DNA from: Opitutia bacterium UBA957
Lineage (GTDB): Bacteria > Verrucomicrobiota > Verrucomicrobiia > Opitutales > UBA953
Reading direction: 5' to 3'
Length of the DNA: 46,754 nucleotides
NCBI GenBank assembly: GCA_002293065.1
Contig: DBCN01000064.1
Coordinates: 1 to 46,754, forward strand
In this document: piece after piece, positions 37,539 to 46,754 of the stretch
Layout: every line of letters begins with the position of its first letter
Numbering within the stretch: the stretch's first letter is position 1
Notes under the pieces: model-generated
What the model was told of the DNA's origin: nothing
What the model saw: only the letters and a program-made list of their open reading frames with translations
Database searches by the model: none
Translations under genes and position numbers: made by a program

Positions 37539-38276
37539 ATGGCGACGATCCTCGCATGCCACGGCTTCACCGGCGAGGGCGCCGACTTCGAGCCGCTCCT
37601 GGCCGTCCTGCCGCCTGGCCACGCGTTGCTGGCACCGGACTTCCCGGGCCATGGGTCGCGATGCCGCCAGCGGACGCCGTCCGACTACTCGTTAGCCGCA
37701 CACCTCGACATCTTGGATGAGTCCGCCCGGAACGCCGCGGAGCCCGTGACCCTCCTAGGTTACTCCATGGGCGGCCGCATCGCGCTGCATTGGGCCTTGG
37801 CCAATCCAGGCAAATTCCATCAGCTGATTCTCGTCGGCGCCAGTCCTGGCCTACCAACGGAAGCGGAACGGGCTGAGCGGGCTTATGCGGATGACTCCGT
37901 GGCGAAATACCTCCGCACCCAAGGGTTGCCGGCTTTCTACAAGTACTGGCATAATCAGCCCTTCTTTAAAACGCTGCTCGCCCTGCCCGCCGCACGGCTT
38001 GAGCCCATCCTATCCCGTCGCCACCAAAACGACCCGGAAGGCCTTGCCTTGAGCCTGGAACACGTCGGCACGGGACGGCTCAGCTCGCTCTGGGAACGCC
38101 TCCGTGAACTGACGGGCCCGGTCGACCTGGTCACCGGCGAACACGACCCGAAGTTTACGGAGATCGCCCGGCGGATGGGCGAGCGCATGCCCAAGGCACG
38201 CCTCAGCGTCATCGAAGGCTGTGGCCATGCCATCCACCTCGAACGCCCGGACGACCTCGTCCAAGTCTTGCGGTAA
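37539..38276 (+). CDS. menH: 2-succinyl-6-hydroxy-2,4-cyclohexadiene-1-carboxylate synthase (MenH)
   Basis: The protein has 245 residues from the ATG at 37539, preceded by GGAAAG; a TTG overlapping the upstream stop (37527) is less likely. It is an alpha/beta hydrolase-fold enzyme that eliminates pyruvate from SEPHCHC in menaquinone synthesis. It has the MenH features CHGFTGEGADF, GYSMGG (Ser76), the family-specific GTGRLSSLW (177-185), D203 in TGEHDPKF and H230 in GCGHAIHLERPD. No other men gene is in the window. Convergent with lexA, 6-bp gap. A related alpha/beta hydrolase cannot be fully excluded, but the GTGR-SLW motif supports MenH. Confidence 0.8.
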   Translation: MATILACHGFTGEGADFEPLLAVLPPGHALLAPDFPGHGSRCRQRTPSDYSLAAHLDILDESARNAAEPVTLLGYSMGGRIALHWALANPGKFHQLILVGASPGLPTEAERAERAYADDSVAKYLRTQGLPAFYKYWHNQPFFKTLLALPAARLEPILSRRHQNDPEGLALSLEHVGTGRLSSLWERLRELTGPVDLVTGEHDPKFTEIARRMGERMPKARLSVIEGCGHAIHLERPDDLVQVLR

Positions 38277-38282
38277 GTCCGA

Positions 38283-38945
38283 CTAGATTCGACGCATCAC
38301 CGTCTTGGCGAGGCCTTGAATCACCAGTTCATCGACCGGGGTAAGGTCGGGGTAATTCTTGTTCTCGGACTTCAGGTAGACCTTGCCGCCCTGCTTGATC
38401 AGGCGCTTCAGCGTAGTCTCGTTATCGATCAAGGCGGCCACGATGTCACCATGCTTGGGGTGGCCGGGCTCGACGATGACCGTGTCGCCATCGTTGATGT
38501 CGGCATCGATCATCGAATCACCGCGGACGCGGAGAGCAAAGGACTGCGGGGGGCGACGACGGGAACCCGCGGCGATCGGCACCTGCATCGTCGAGAGCAC
38601 GCCCGAGGATTCGGTGTAGTCCGGGAGACCCGCGGGAATGGCCCCGGCGAACGCCACTTCCTCGAAGTTGACGATCTGGTCGTCGCTCGGGCCTTCGTAG
38701 CGTATGACCGTCTCGGAAAGATCCGCGCTGACCTCAGGGGCGATCTTGTAGGCACGGGCGGCACCGGGGATGCGCTGCAGGACGCCCTTTCGCTCGAGGG
38801 CCTGGAGGTGGCCGAAGACGGCATTCGTGCTGGCGAAGCGGAACTTGGCTTGGATGTCGCGGATGCTCGGCCAATAGGAGAGCTCGGTGACATGCTCGCG
38901 CATGTAGTCGAGGATGGCCTGCTGCTTCTTAGTGAGTGCTTCCAT
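38283..38945 (-). CDS. lexA: LexA repressor
   Basis: The protein has 220 residues and represses the SOS response, cleaving itself when RecA filaments form. The N-terminal winged helix-turn-helix (1-67) shows LTKKQQAILDYMREH and YWPSIRDIQAKF. The S24 peptidase domain follows: cleavage site A105-G106 in FAGAIPAGLP, catalytic Ser144 in GDSMIDADINDGD, Lys180 in NETTLKRL. The linker between domains is fairly long. A nested palindrome covers its own promoter just upstream, consistent with autoregulation. The start at 38945 lies only a few bases from that element. Confidence 0.95.
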   Translation of the reverse strand: MEALTKKQQAILDYMREHVTELSYWPSIRDIQAKFRFASTNAVFGHLQALERKGVLQRIPGAARAYKIAPEVSADLSETVIRYEGPSDDQIVNFEEVAFAGAIPAGLPDYTESSGVLSTMQVPIAAGSRRRPPQSFALRVRGDSMIDADINDGDTVIVEPGHPKHGDIVAALIDNETTLKRLIKQGGKVYLKSENKNYPDLTPVDELVIQGLAKTVMRRI

Positions 38946-38983
38946 GGTGAACGGATGTTTCTGAAACTTTGTTCACCTGTCAA
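38946..38983 (-). promoter_or_regulatory. lexA promoter with nested palindromic operator candidate
   Basis: Reading toward lexA, TTGACA (38978-38983) and AAACAT (38955-38960) are 17 bp apart as -35 and a weak -10. Between and around them lie perfect arms GGTGAAC (38971-38977) and GTTCACC (38946-38952), and in the centre the perfect palindrome GTTTCAGAAAC (38957-38967). The stretch TGAAC-AAAG-TTTCA (38962-38975) differs by one base per half-site from a GAAC-N4-GTTC LexA-type box. Strongly suggests LexA self-repression; the exact box is uncertain. Confidence 0.6.
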
Positions 38984-39069
38984 TAACTCAGTGAAACCCC
39001 TCAAAGGACTCTTTTTACCCCTAAAACACCCGTCCTAGCCCTCCCAAGCCTGGCCCCTGACCCCAATAC

Positions 39070-40047
39070 TTACAAACCCCAGGCCTTGAGGGCGTCGTCG
39101 ATGGCCTTGCCCATGAACTCGTAACCCGCATCGGTCGGGTGCAGGAAGTCCGACATGATGGCCCGCGTGATCCGTCCGTCGGGCTGGATGAACCGGGCCG
39201 AAAGGTCGAGGTAGCGGTCGCAAATCTTGGGGGCCCGGGTCACCAGCATCGAGTTCACCTCGGCGACCTTTTGGCGCATGGCGTCGGGGCGTTCGCCACG
39301 CGGGAGGAGTCCAAGCAGGAGAATCTTCGCGCCAGGTGACTGGGTGCGGATTTCGGCGCAAACCGCTTCGATGCCTTCCACCGTCTCGGCGACGGTGTTG
39401 GTGTTCAGGTTATTCGTCCCGATGAGGACCACAAAGGCCTTGGGGCGCAGGCCCTTCACTTCGCCATGCCGAAGACGCCACAAGACGTTCTCCGTCCGAT
39501 CCCAGCCGTAACCCAAGTTGAGCGGGGCATGCGGTGCGATATACTTATCCCAAGACAAGGCCCCCGCGACGCGGGTGGACTTGGGTTCACCCGACCAAAA
39601 GTGCGTGATCGAGTCGCCCACGAGGACGACCTTGGTGGCAGCAGCTCCCGACTTGTTCAGGGCGAGAATCGCTTCATGGCGCTGAACCCAATCATACACG
39701 CGGTGATCGCGGTTCTGCGTGAGAGGCACCTTGGCGGGGTTGGGTAGTTCCGAGGGACTGACGGGCAAAGACTTGCTGACGACCGGCCCGACGCGCTTCT
39801 GCTCGACGAAGACCGCGGCTTTGACCGTGCCGCCTTCCGGCAGCTCGATGGGCGCGAGATAAACCCCTGCGGAGTAATCCGGATCACGGCCATCCAACGT
39901 GTAGCGAACCACGTCGGCAGGTGCATTGGTCTCGATCGTGATGACCTTCTTGACGGCATCGGCTTCGATGATGTCGATGGCCGCCGACGCGGACGCCATG
40001 GACCCGAAGGCGCAAAGCAAAGCAAGGCAGAGACGGGGCGAGGACAT
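39070..40047 (-). CDS. Exported SGNH/GDSL hydrolase with N-terminal beta domain
   Basis: The protein has 325 residues from the ATG at 40047, chosen because a signal peptide (LCLALLCAFGSMASASAA) starts there; a longer frame to 40194 lacks sense. Residues about 24-95 resemble the Fn3-like domain found at the C-terminus of chitobiases (YTLDGRDPDYSAG). The SGNH catalytic part shows GDSIT (Ser146), a GTNN block (about 212) and DFLHPTDAGY with D300 and H303. It is probably a periplasmic esterase, for example a carbohydrate acetylesterase; the substrate is not shown. It is upstream of lexA on the same strand, separated by about 120 bp. Confidence 0.85.
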   Translation of the reverse strand: MSSPRLCLALLCAFGSMASASAAIDIIEADAVKKVITIETNAPADVVRYTLDGRDPDYSAGVYLAPIELPEGGTVKAAVFVEQKRVGPVVSKSLPVSPSELPNPAKVPLTQNRDHRVYDWVQRHEAILALNKSGAAATKVVLVGDSITHFWSGEPKSTRVAGALSWDKYIAPHAPLNLGYGWDRTENVLWRLRHGEVKGLRPKAFVVLIGTNNLNTNTVAETVEGIEAVCAEIRTQSPGAKILLLGLLPRGERPDAMRQKVAEVNSMLVTRAPKICDRYLDLSARFIQPDGRITRAIMSDFLHPTDAGYEFMGKAIDDALKAWGL

Positions 40048-40111
40048 CCCTGAGATGTAAGGGCCCCGAACCCAAAGGACAAGGCATAGAATGCCTTCCC
40101 ATCCTGACCGT

Positions 40112-40912
40112 TCAGCGTCGCTGCAGCACCAAGATGACGTCGGAGTAGTCGGCCTTGAGCGGGCGGGTCGAGGCCAAGTCGTAATGGAAGTCATGGCAGA
40201 CGAGCAACTTCAGCTCCGGCACTTTGGCCAAGAGCGCCCGGACCTCCGTCGGCGAATAGGTACGGAACTTCCAATGGGTCTCTTCCTCCCAGGTCTTGCC
40301 ATCCTGCGTGATCTGCATGCGCGTCCGCATGGCTTCGGTGCGCTTGGCCCGGATCGCGGGGGCGGACCAGGTGTCGCTGACCACGCGGACCCCATGACGG
40401 CGCCCAGCCCAGCGCTCATGATCGGGGGGATTCTTGGCGTAGTCGGTCAGGTGAATGCCAATCAGGCAAAGGCCACCGGGCCGCAAAGCCTTCGCCATGC
40501 GCCGCAACGAGGAAACCGCCCCCCTTTCGGTGAGGACGTACTTGAAGGTGCTGACGAAACAATGGGCGACATCATACGGCGCACCCTTCGGTAGGGAAAA
40601 AGCTTCGAGCCCATCGCGCCAGACTTTGACCGCTAGGCCCTGATCCTTGAGCCGCTTCTGGGCGTAGGCGACTTGATGCCGATTCAGGTCGAAACCGGCC
40701 ACATGATGCCCACGCAGCGCCAGGGACTCCAGGAGACGCCCCGAACCACAGGCGGGCTCGAGCACGCGCAACGGACCCTTGAAGGACGGGCAATGGCGCC
40801 GAACGATGCCTTCGATGAAACGGGTCTCCTTCTTCGTGTAGTCCTCGTAGACGATGTCGTAGTATAACGGCGAGTCATACCAGGCGGTGGAGGATTTCTT
40901 GGCAGGAGACAT
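40112..40912 (-). CDS. Class I SAM-dependent methyltransferase
   Basis: A 266-residue cytoplasmic protein. Motif I is RVLEPACGSGRLLESLA, followed by HHVAGFDLN (acidic SAM-ribose contact) and LRPGGLCLIGIHL (motif III region). The N-terminus has YDSPLYYDIVYEDYTKKET, typical of a common but poorly characterised bacterial methyltransferase group. The acceptor is unknown. It is co-oriented with the SGNH hydrolase (64-bp gap) and downstream of thiC, but the ATCCCCT repeat and lack of tight spacing argue against a functional link with either. Confidence 0.8.
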   Translation of the reverse strand: MSPAKKSSTAWYDSPLYYDIVYEDYTKKETRFIEGIVRRHCPSFKGPLRVLEPACGSGRLLESLALRGHHVAGFDLNRHQVAYAQKRLKDQGLAVKVWRDGLEAFSLPKGAPYDVAHCFVSTFKYVLTERGAVSSLRRMAKALRPGGLCLIGIHLTDYAKNPPDHERWAGRRHGVRVVSDTWSAPAIRAKRTEAMRTRMQITQDGKTWEEETHWKFRTYSPTEVRALLAKVPELKLLVCHDFHYDLASTRPLKADYSDVILVLQRR

Positions 40913-40975
40913 GACGACGGAAGGTATCAGCGGTTGGCGGTGAGGGGAAGGATAACGAAAGACCCAACCAGAATC

Positions 40976-40999
40976 CCATCCCCTATCCCCTATCCCCTC
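40976..40999. repeat. ATCCCCT repeat, third copy (G-quadruplex motif on minus strand)
   Basis: Three uninterrupted ATCCCCT units plus a CCC run abut the thiC stop codon. The minus strand reads GGGGATAGGGGATAGGGG then ATGGG: four G tracts with 2-3 base loops. As at 1-53, the G-rich strand is the coding strand of the adjacent gene, directly 3' of its stop. Confidence 0.75.
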
Positions 41000-42886
<1,887 letters not shown>

Positions 42887-42955
42887 GAATGCAGGAAGAA
42901 ATGCGTTCGCTCAGAAACACATCGACGGTCCGAAAAAGGGGTGCACTCAAACAAT

Positions 42956-43036
42956 CCACTTCCTACGGCGCGATGCGCATCAGGTACAAGGGTTCGAGGC
43001 CAAGCCTCATCTCAGTCCTGTCGAGGACTCCCCTGG
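42956..43036 (-). promoter_or_regulatory. TPP riboswitch (THI element) upstream of thiC
   Basis: On the minus strand the leader has the THI-box order: GGGGAGTCC, then GGACTGAGATGAGGC, then ACCCTTGTACCTGAT, then GCCGTAGGAAGTGG. CTGAGAT and ACCTGAT are the pyrimidine- and pyrophosphate-sensor hallmarks, and GAGGC/GCCTC and GCGCATCGC-type pairing support the helices. It ends about 70 bases before the thiC ATG. No clear T-run terminator follows, so translational control is more likely than attenuation. Confidence 0.92.
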
Positions 43037-43175
43037 GAAAAACGTACAAGGAACGCCCTCATCAATGCCCCTCGGGGTTGAAGTAGCAAGGGGTTTATGT
43101 GGGCGGGCACACGGCTCGCTTGCTTCCGGGGCATGGGCTCGGTTGACTCGCTTCCTCACCCTGCCCCTGCCGTCC
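43037..43175. other. Intergenic leader/promoter region between thiC riboswitch and cutC
   Basis: A divergent gap with no gene. It must hold the thiC promoter (minus) and the cutC promoter (plus). An inverted repeat CCCCTCGGGG (43068-43077) is visible; I see no strong -35/-10 pair. Confidence 0.4.
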
Positions 43176-43910
43176 ATGCTGCTCGAAATCGTCGCCTATT
43201 CCTATGCCTCGGCGTTGGCCGCCCAACAAGGCGGTGCCGACCGCGTCGAGCTCTGCGAGAACACCGCGGAAGGCGGCACCACGCCAAGCCTGGGCACGCT
43301 GGAGGCGACGCGCGCCCTGCCGGGCCTCAAACTGCAGGTGATGATTCGGCCGCGCGGGGGCGACTTCCTCTACACCGACGCCGAGTTCCGCATCATGCTG
43401 CGCGAAATTGCCATCGCCAAGGCCGCCGGCGCGGACGGGGTCGTCCTCGGCCTGCTCAACCCCGACGCCACGGTCGACCTCGAACGCACCCGCACGCTCG
43501 TCCAGGCTGCCGCAGGGATGTCCGTGACCTTTCACCGGGCCTTTGACTGGGCCGCCGACCCCGCCGCCGCCTTGGAAGCCATCATCGCCGCGGGTTGCCA
43601 CCGCGTCTTGACCTCCGGCCAAGCCCCGAACGCGCTCGCCGGGGCCGACCTGATCGCCCGGCTCGTACGACAAGCGGACGATCGCTGCATCATCTTGGCC
43701 GGCGGCGGCGTCAGCGAAACCAATGTCGGCGAACTGGTGCGCCGCACGGGCGTCCGTGAAGTCCATGCCTCGCTGCGGGGCATCCAAGGCACGCGGATGA
43801 CCATCCGGCCGCCCAGCGTTGCGCTCGGGGCCGCCCCCGATTGGCCGGCCGATGCGATCCCCGTCGCGGACCAAGCCCGCGTGGCAAAGGTCAAAGCCCT
43901 CCTCGGGTAA
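43176..43910 (+). CDS. cutC: CutC family protein
   Basis: The protein has 244 residues from the ATG at 43176; an open frame runs far upstream but crosses the thiC leader. TIM-barrel fold. Conserved segments MLLEIVAYSYASALAAQQ, GADRVELCENTAEGGTTPS, VMIRPRGGDFLY, FHRAFDW, RVLTSGQ and ILAGGGVSETNV match CutC closely. The protein was first linked to copper tolerance, but that role is disputed for many members and the reaction is unknown. No copper transporter or metal regulator is nearby. Cytoplasmic. Confidence 0.93.
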   Translation: MLLEIVAYSYASALAAQQGGADRVELCENTAEGGTTPSLGTLEATRALPGLKLQVMIRPRGGDFLYTDAEFRIMLREIAIAKAAGADGVVLGLLNPDATVDLERTRTLVQAAAGMSVTFHRAFDWAADPAAALEAIIAAGCHRVLTSGQAPNALAGADLIARLVRQADDRCIILAGGGVSETNVGELVRRTGVREVHASLRGIQGTRMTIRPPSVALGAAPDWPADAIPVADQARVAKVKALLG

Positions 43911-43933
43911 GCGGCGCCCGGCCGTAAAATAAA

Positions 43934-43961
43934 GCAGCCTGACCCACCAAGGTCAGGCTGC
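43934..43961 (-). terminator. Rho-independent terminator of dnaA
   Basis: A perfect 11-bp stem, GCAGCCTGACC (43934-43944) with GGTCAGGCTGC (43951-43961), has a 6-base loop. On the minus strand the hairpin is followed by TTTATTTTA, and it lies 21 bases after the dnaA stop. On the plus strand no T-run follows, so it mainly serves dnaA. Confidence 0.88.
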
Positions 43962-43982
43962 GTGCATCCTACACTGAAAAGC

Positions 43983-45344
43983 TTAGGCGCGGTTCGTCGA
44001 AAGTTGCGCGCGGAGGTACTCGACCGTGCGGCGAACGTTCGGATCCACTTCCATCTGATTCACGACCGTCTTGCGGGCGTGGATGACGGTACCATGGTCG
44101 CGGCCACCGAAGGCGCCACCGATGGAAACGAGGGACATGCCCGTCAACTGCGTCGTGAGGTACATCGCGACTTGGCGGGGGAAGGCGATGTTCTGCATGC
44201 GGCGCTTGGACGTCATGTCGGACATCTGAATGCGGTAGTGCTCGGCGACCTTGCGCTGGATCACTTCGGCGGTGAGGGTGTGGCTCGCTTCCTCGACGAG
44301 GATGTCATGCAGCAGCTTCTCGACCTGGGCGAGGTCGAGGGGCTTGCGGGTCATGCCCGTCAGACCGGAGATGCGGGTGATGGCGCCTTCGAGGTTCCGG
44401 ACATTGCGGGCGATGCGCGAAGCCATGAAATCGGCGATTTCGGGGCTGAGTTCGAGGCCGCGGGCTTGGGCCTTCTTGCGGAGGATGGCCGTGCGGGTCT
44501 CGAGGCCCGGGGCCTGGATCGAGGCGACCATGCCCCACTGGAAACGGGAAACGAGGCGCTCTTGGAGCTTGGCGATTTCGGAGGCGGGCCGATCGCTGGT
44601 GAGGACGACCTGCTTGTGCGAGTTGTGGAGCTCGTTGAAGGTGTGGAAGAATTCGTCCTGCGTGGACTCCTTACCGGCCAGGAAGTGGATGTCGTCGATC
44701 AGCAGGAGGTCGAGTTCACGGTAACGGCGGCGGAAAGCGGCGACGTTGCCGGCCTGGAGGGCCTGGATGAATTCGTTGGTGAAGGTCTCGGAAGAAATGT
44801 AGGCGATGCGGGCCTTAGGGTTAGCGGCGTAGACGGAATGCGCGATGGCGTGCATCAGGTGCGTCTTGCCCAGGCCGGTCGGACCATGGATGAACAGCGG
44901 GTTGTAGTTGCTGCCGGGTTCCTTGGCGACGGCGAGCGAGGCGCCATGGGCCATCTCGTTTTCGGGACCGACGATGAAGTTGTCGAAGGTGTTCGAGCTC
45001 TTGATGGCCGGAGCGGGGGCCACGGCGGCATGACGCGACGGACGGGCGACGACCACTTCTTCGTTGGCCTGCTCACGGGTATCGCCCGCGGCGGCGGTCA
45101 GACGGTAGTCCATGCTACGGCCGGCCACCAGGGTCAGCTGACGACGGAGCACGTCGCCGTAATTGCTGTTCACCCAAGCCTCGGAAAGCACGGTCGGCGC
45201 TTCGAGCAGGAGGACGTTGCCCTCGACGATGCTGACGGGATTCAAGGAGGAGATCCAAGTATCGTAGTCGGCACGGGAGAAAATGTTACGGAGCTCGCTT
45301 TTGGCGGTCTCCCAAAGGGAAAGGTGACTGACTGGGCTGGCCAT
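43983..45344 (-). CDS. dnaA: Chromosomal replication initiator DnaA
   Basis: The protein has 453 residues from the ATG at 45344; a GTG at 45377 would add 11 residues. Binds oriC and opens the origin. Domain I is N-terminal (LWETAKSELRNIFSRADYDTW), then a variable Ala/Pro linker. AAA+ domain: Walker A GPTGLGKTH (154-162) and Walker B LLLIDDIHFLAG (213-224). Domain IV ends with the DnaA signature helix-turn-helix (MSLVSIGGAFGGRDHGTVIHA). All catalytic elements are intact. Its neighbour is a dus gene and not dnaN, so this is not the classic rpmH-dnaA-dnaN arrangement. Confidence 0.97.
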   Translation of the reverse strand: MASPVSHLSLWETAKSELRNIFSRADYDTWISSLNPVSIVEGNVLLLEAPTVLSEAWVNSNYGDVLRRQLTLVAGRSMDYRLTAAAGDTREQANEEVVVARPSRHAAVAPAPAIKSSNTFDNFIVGPENEMAHGASLAVAKEPGSNYNPLFIHGPTGLGKTHLMHAIAHSVYAANPKARIAYISSETFTNEFIQALQAGNVAAFRRRYRELDLLLIDDIHFLAGKESTQDEFFHTFNELHNSHKQVVLTSDRPASEIAKLQERLVSRFQWGMVASIQAPGLETRTAILRKKAQARGLELSPEIADFMASRIARNVRNLEGAITRISGLTGMTRKPLDLAQVEKLLHDILVEEASHTLTAEVIQRKVAEHYRIQMSDMTSKRRMQNIAFPRQVAMYLTTQLTGMSLVSIGGAFGGRDHGTVIHARKTVVNQMEVDPNVRRTVEYLRAQLSTNRA

Positions 45345-45726
45345 GAGGAAAGGGGAAGGTTGAGGAAGGTTGTTCACAGGCGGTTTGAAAGCCTGAAAGT
45401 TGTTAAAATGTGTTAAAAGTTGAGATGACCACCAAGGGGGCCGACGAGCAGCGGGAAGTTTTCACGAGTTTGACCCGGAATTGTCTATCTGCAAGTCGTT
45501 GGTAATTAGTGGTTTATTTTGTTAATTCGACGCCGGTTTAAGGCGCGAATGGTAAGCGGTGGGGTAAAGCGATCCGCGGGTGCGAATACGACCCTGTTGA
45601 TGGGCGGCCCTTCCTACGTCTCAAGTGCAAGCCCTGCACAGGTTATTAACAGGGGGCCTGCGAGTAACAAAATGAGGTTTTCGTTGCAGGTGTGACGAAC
45701 GCGTGTCGAACCCCTGCAAAATCGAC
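45345..45726. promoter_or_regulatory. dnaA upstream region, possible oriC
   Basis: A 382-bp gap with no gene. It holds two DnaA-box-like 9-mers, TTGTTCACA (45370-45378) and TTATTAACA (45643-45651), each one mismatch from TTATNCACA. An exact 10-bp-spaced repeat of TGTTAAAA occurs at 45401-45408 and 45411-45418. An AT-rich island lies near 45497-45528 (TTGGTAATTAGTGGTTTATT and following). CCTGC(A)/GCAGG words occur at 45633, 45657, 45686 and 45713, giving hairpin potential. These are suggestive of an origin or of dnaA autoregulation, but the box count is low. Confidence 0.4.
45684..45719 (-). terminator. Hairpin downstream of the dus gene
   Basis: TTGCAGG (45684-45690) and CCTGCAA (45713-45719) form perfect 7-bp arms around 22 bases, beginning 8 bases after the dus stop codon. 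A second imperfect arm set extends to 45657. A T-run is weak (ATTTTG further on), so this may be a terminator or part of the structured region before dnaA. Confidence 0.4.
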
Positions 45727-46737
45727 TTATTCCGTCACCGAAAGTTCCGCGAGGTGCTCGGCGCTCAAACGCCGCAAGTCGTCGAGCGACAGACAGCCCC
45801 GCATCCGGTCGCGAATTTTCCGCGAACCAGGTAGACCATGCGTGAGGGGATGCAGGCGATCCAACATCCACCGCACATCGCGCGAGCCCAACCGCGAGGC
45901 ATGGACCTCCAAGGTCAGCTCGGAAAGGCGAATGATGGCGTCCCAGCGTTTCTGTGCAGTAATGACGGGGGTAATCTCGCCCTGCCCCGCCAAGGCCGCC
46001 TTGATTTCATTGAAGATCCACGGATTCGAAAGGGCCGCCCGTCCGACCATCAGTCCGGAGACTCCGCTCTCCGCCTGACGGCGTTTCGCCGCTGCGCCGT
46101 CCTTGATGTCCCCATTACCGACCACCGGGATGTTCACGGCCGCCGCGACTTGGGCGATGTAGCCCCAGTGGGCTTCGCCCGCATAGCCCTGCTCTTTCGT
46201 GCGCCCATGCACAGCGATGGCTTCAACCCCGAGCTGCTCCAGCCGAACCGCCACTTCCACGGCCACCACGGACTCATAATCCCACCCTAGGCGCATCTTC
46301 GCCGTCAGGGGGACATCCGGAATGGCGTCTTTGACGGCTTTAACCAGGTCATAAAGGAGGGCCGGGCAACGCAGGAGACCCGAGCCCGCGTTCTGTTCGA
46401 TGACCTTATGGGCCGGGCAGCCAAAATTGAGGTCCAGGAAGTCCGGGCGGACCCGGTCGCAGACTTGGCGCGCCGCCTGGGCCATCGAGGCCGGGGTCGC
46501 CCCGAAGATTTGGACGCCCATCGGACGTTGGGTCTCCGTGAAGTCGACCATCTCCCACGCCTTGGCGTTACCGCGGATCAGAGCCTCGGACTGCACGAAC
46601 TCGCTGACCATGACATCCGCCCCCTGCTCCTTGCACAACTGACGGAAGGCGACGTCCGTGTGTCGTGCCATCGGCGCGAGGTACAAAGGGAAACGCCCTG
46701 GACCAAACCAAGGCAACCGCGGCGCGGGCTTACTCAC
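45727..46737 (-). CDS. tRNA-dihydrouridine synthase (DusB-like)
   Basis: A 336-residue protein from a GTG at 46737. The frame stays open to the window edge, so an upstream start cannot be excluded. FMN-dependent reduction of uridine to dihydrouridine in tRNA. TIM barrel starts PLYLAPMARHTDVAFRQL; active-site Cys107 lies in LNFGCPAHKV; FMN/phosphate segments AVHGRTKEQGY, VVGNGDIKDG and GLMVGRAALSNPWIF follow. The helical C-terminal domain carries RDVRWMLDRLHPLTHGLPG. Length and motifs favour the DusB group. It is co-oriented with dnaA downstream. Confidence 0.92.
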   Translation of the reverse strand: MSKPAPRLPWFGPGRFPLYLAPMARHTDVAFRQLCKEQGADVMVSEFVQSEALIRGNAKAWEMVDFTETQRPMGVQIFGATPASMAQAARQVCDRVRPDFLDLNFGCPAHKVIEQNAGSGLLRCPALLYDLVKAVKDAIPDVPLTAKMRLGWDYESVVAVEVAVRLEQLGVEAIAVHGRTKEQGYAGEAHWGYIAQVAAAVNIPVVGNGDIKDGAAAKRRQAESGVSGLMVGRAALSNPWIFNEIKAALAGQGEITPVITAQKRWDAIIRLSELTLEVHASRLGSRDVRWMLDRLHPLTHGLPGSRKIRDRMRGCLSLDDLRRLSAEHLAELSVTE

Positions 46738-46754
46738 TTCCGGCCGCCGCGCGC

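Noticed and set aside
42980..43005. GGTTCGAGGCC, similar to a tRNA T-loop
   Set aside because: It is part of the TPP riboswitch on the opposite strand; no acceptor or anticodon arms are present.
43962..45416. A 484-codon + strand frame opposite dnaA
   Set aside because: dnaA is intact with all motifs; the + frame also runs through the dnaA terminator-side and promoter sequence without any gene-like start.

Overview
The window (about 46.8 kb, GC-rich) most likely comes from a member of the Verrucomicrobiota, probably in or near the Opitutae. The main reason is the protein set: three DUF1549/DUF1553 'Planctomycete cytochrome c' proteins, each followed by a Tat-exported DUF1501 protein, together with ThuA, DUF1080 and NPCBM domains. 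These families are typical of Verrucomicrobiota and Planctomycetota. This lineage call is inferred from family content; no rRNA gene is present to confirm it.

Region A (1-31.8 kb) is an accessory block of almost entirely exported proteins. From the left: a small anchored helical protein (-), a ThuA protein (+), a DUF6797/propeller protein (-), a Sel1-like protein (-), and a 1365-residue ThuA/NPCBM/propeller/HEAT/cytochrome c fusion (-). A divergent promoter region then leads into a long + strand series: cytochrome c/PSD1 protein 1 and DUF1501 protein 1, an esterase, a class C beta-lactamase-like serine hydrolase, an FAD oxidoreductase, cytochrome c/PSD1 protein 2 with DUF1501 protein 2 and a NagB-like deaminase, then two DUF1080 proteins, cytochrome c/PSD1 protein 3 and DUF1501 protein 3. 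A convergent arylsulfatase (-) ends the block. Within the cassettes the spacing is 2-3 bp or a stop/start overlap, so each is probably one transcript. The combination suggests oxidative breakdown of a glycan or glycoside in the periplasm or at the outer membrane, with electrons passing to c-type cytochromes. The NagB homologue and the sulfatase hint at an aminated and/or sulfated substrate. This is inference.

Region B (32.1-46.7 kb) is mostly housekeeping: a small membrane protein, a methyltransferase overlapping a SMUG1-type uracil-DNA glycosylase, biosynthetic arginine decarboxylase (speA), a flavin-reductase-like protein, an alpha/beta hydrolase followed by menH, lexA with a self-operator candidate, an SGNH hydrolase, a second methyltransferase, thiC with a clear TPP riboswitch, cutC, dnaA with a strong terminator, and a tRNA-dihydrouridine synthase running to the window edge.

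Non-coding points of note: three separate intergenic copies of a 7-bp ATCCCCT repeat whose opposite strand is a four-tract G-quadruplex motif; a 14-bp perfect inverted repeat between convergent genes near 30.2 kb; a structured, AT-island-containing region upstream of dnaA that could be oriC; and a nested palindrome over the lexA promoter. I saw no tRNA, rRNA, CRISPR array, insertion sequence or prophage. Many long open frames lie antisense to real genes, and I treat them as GC-driven shadows.
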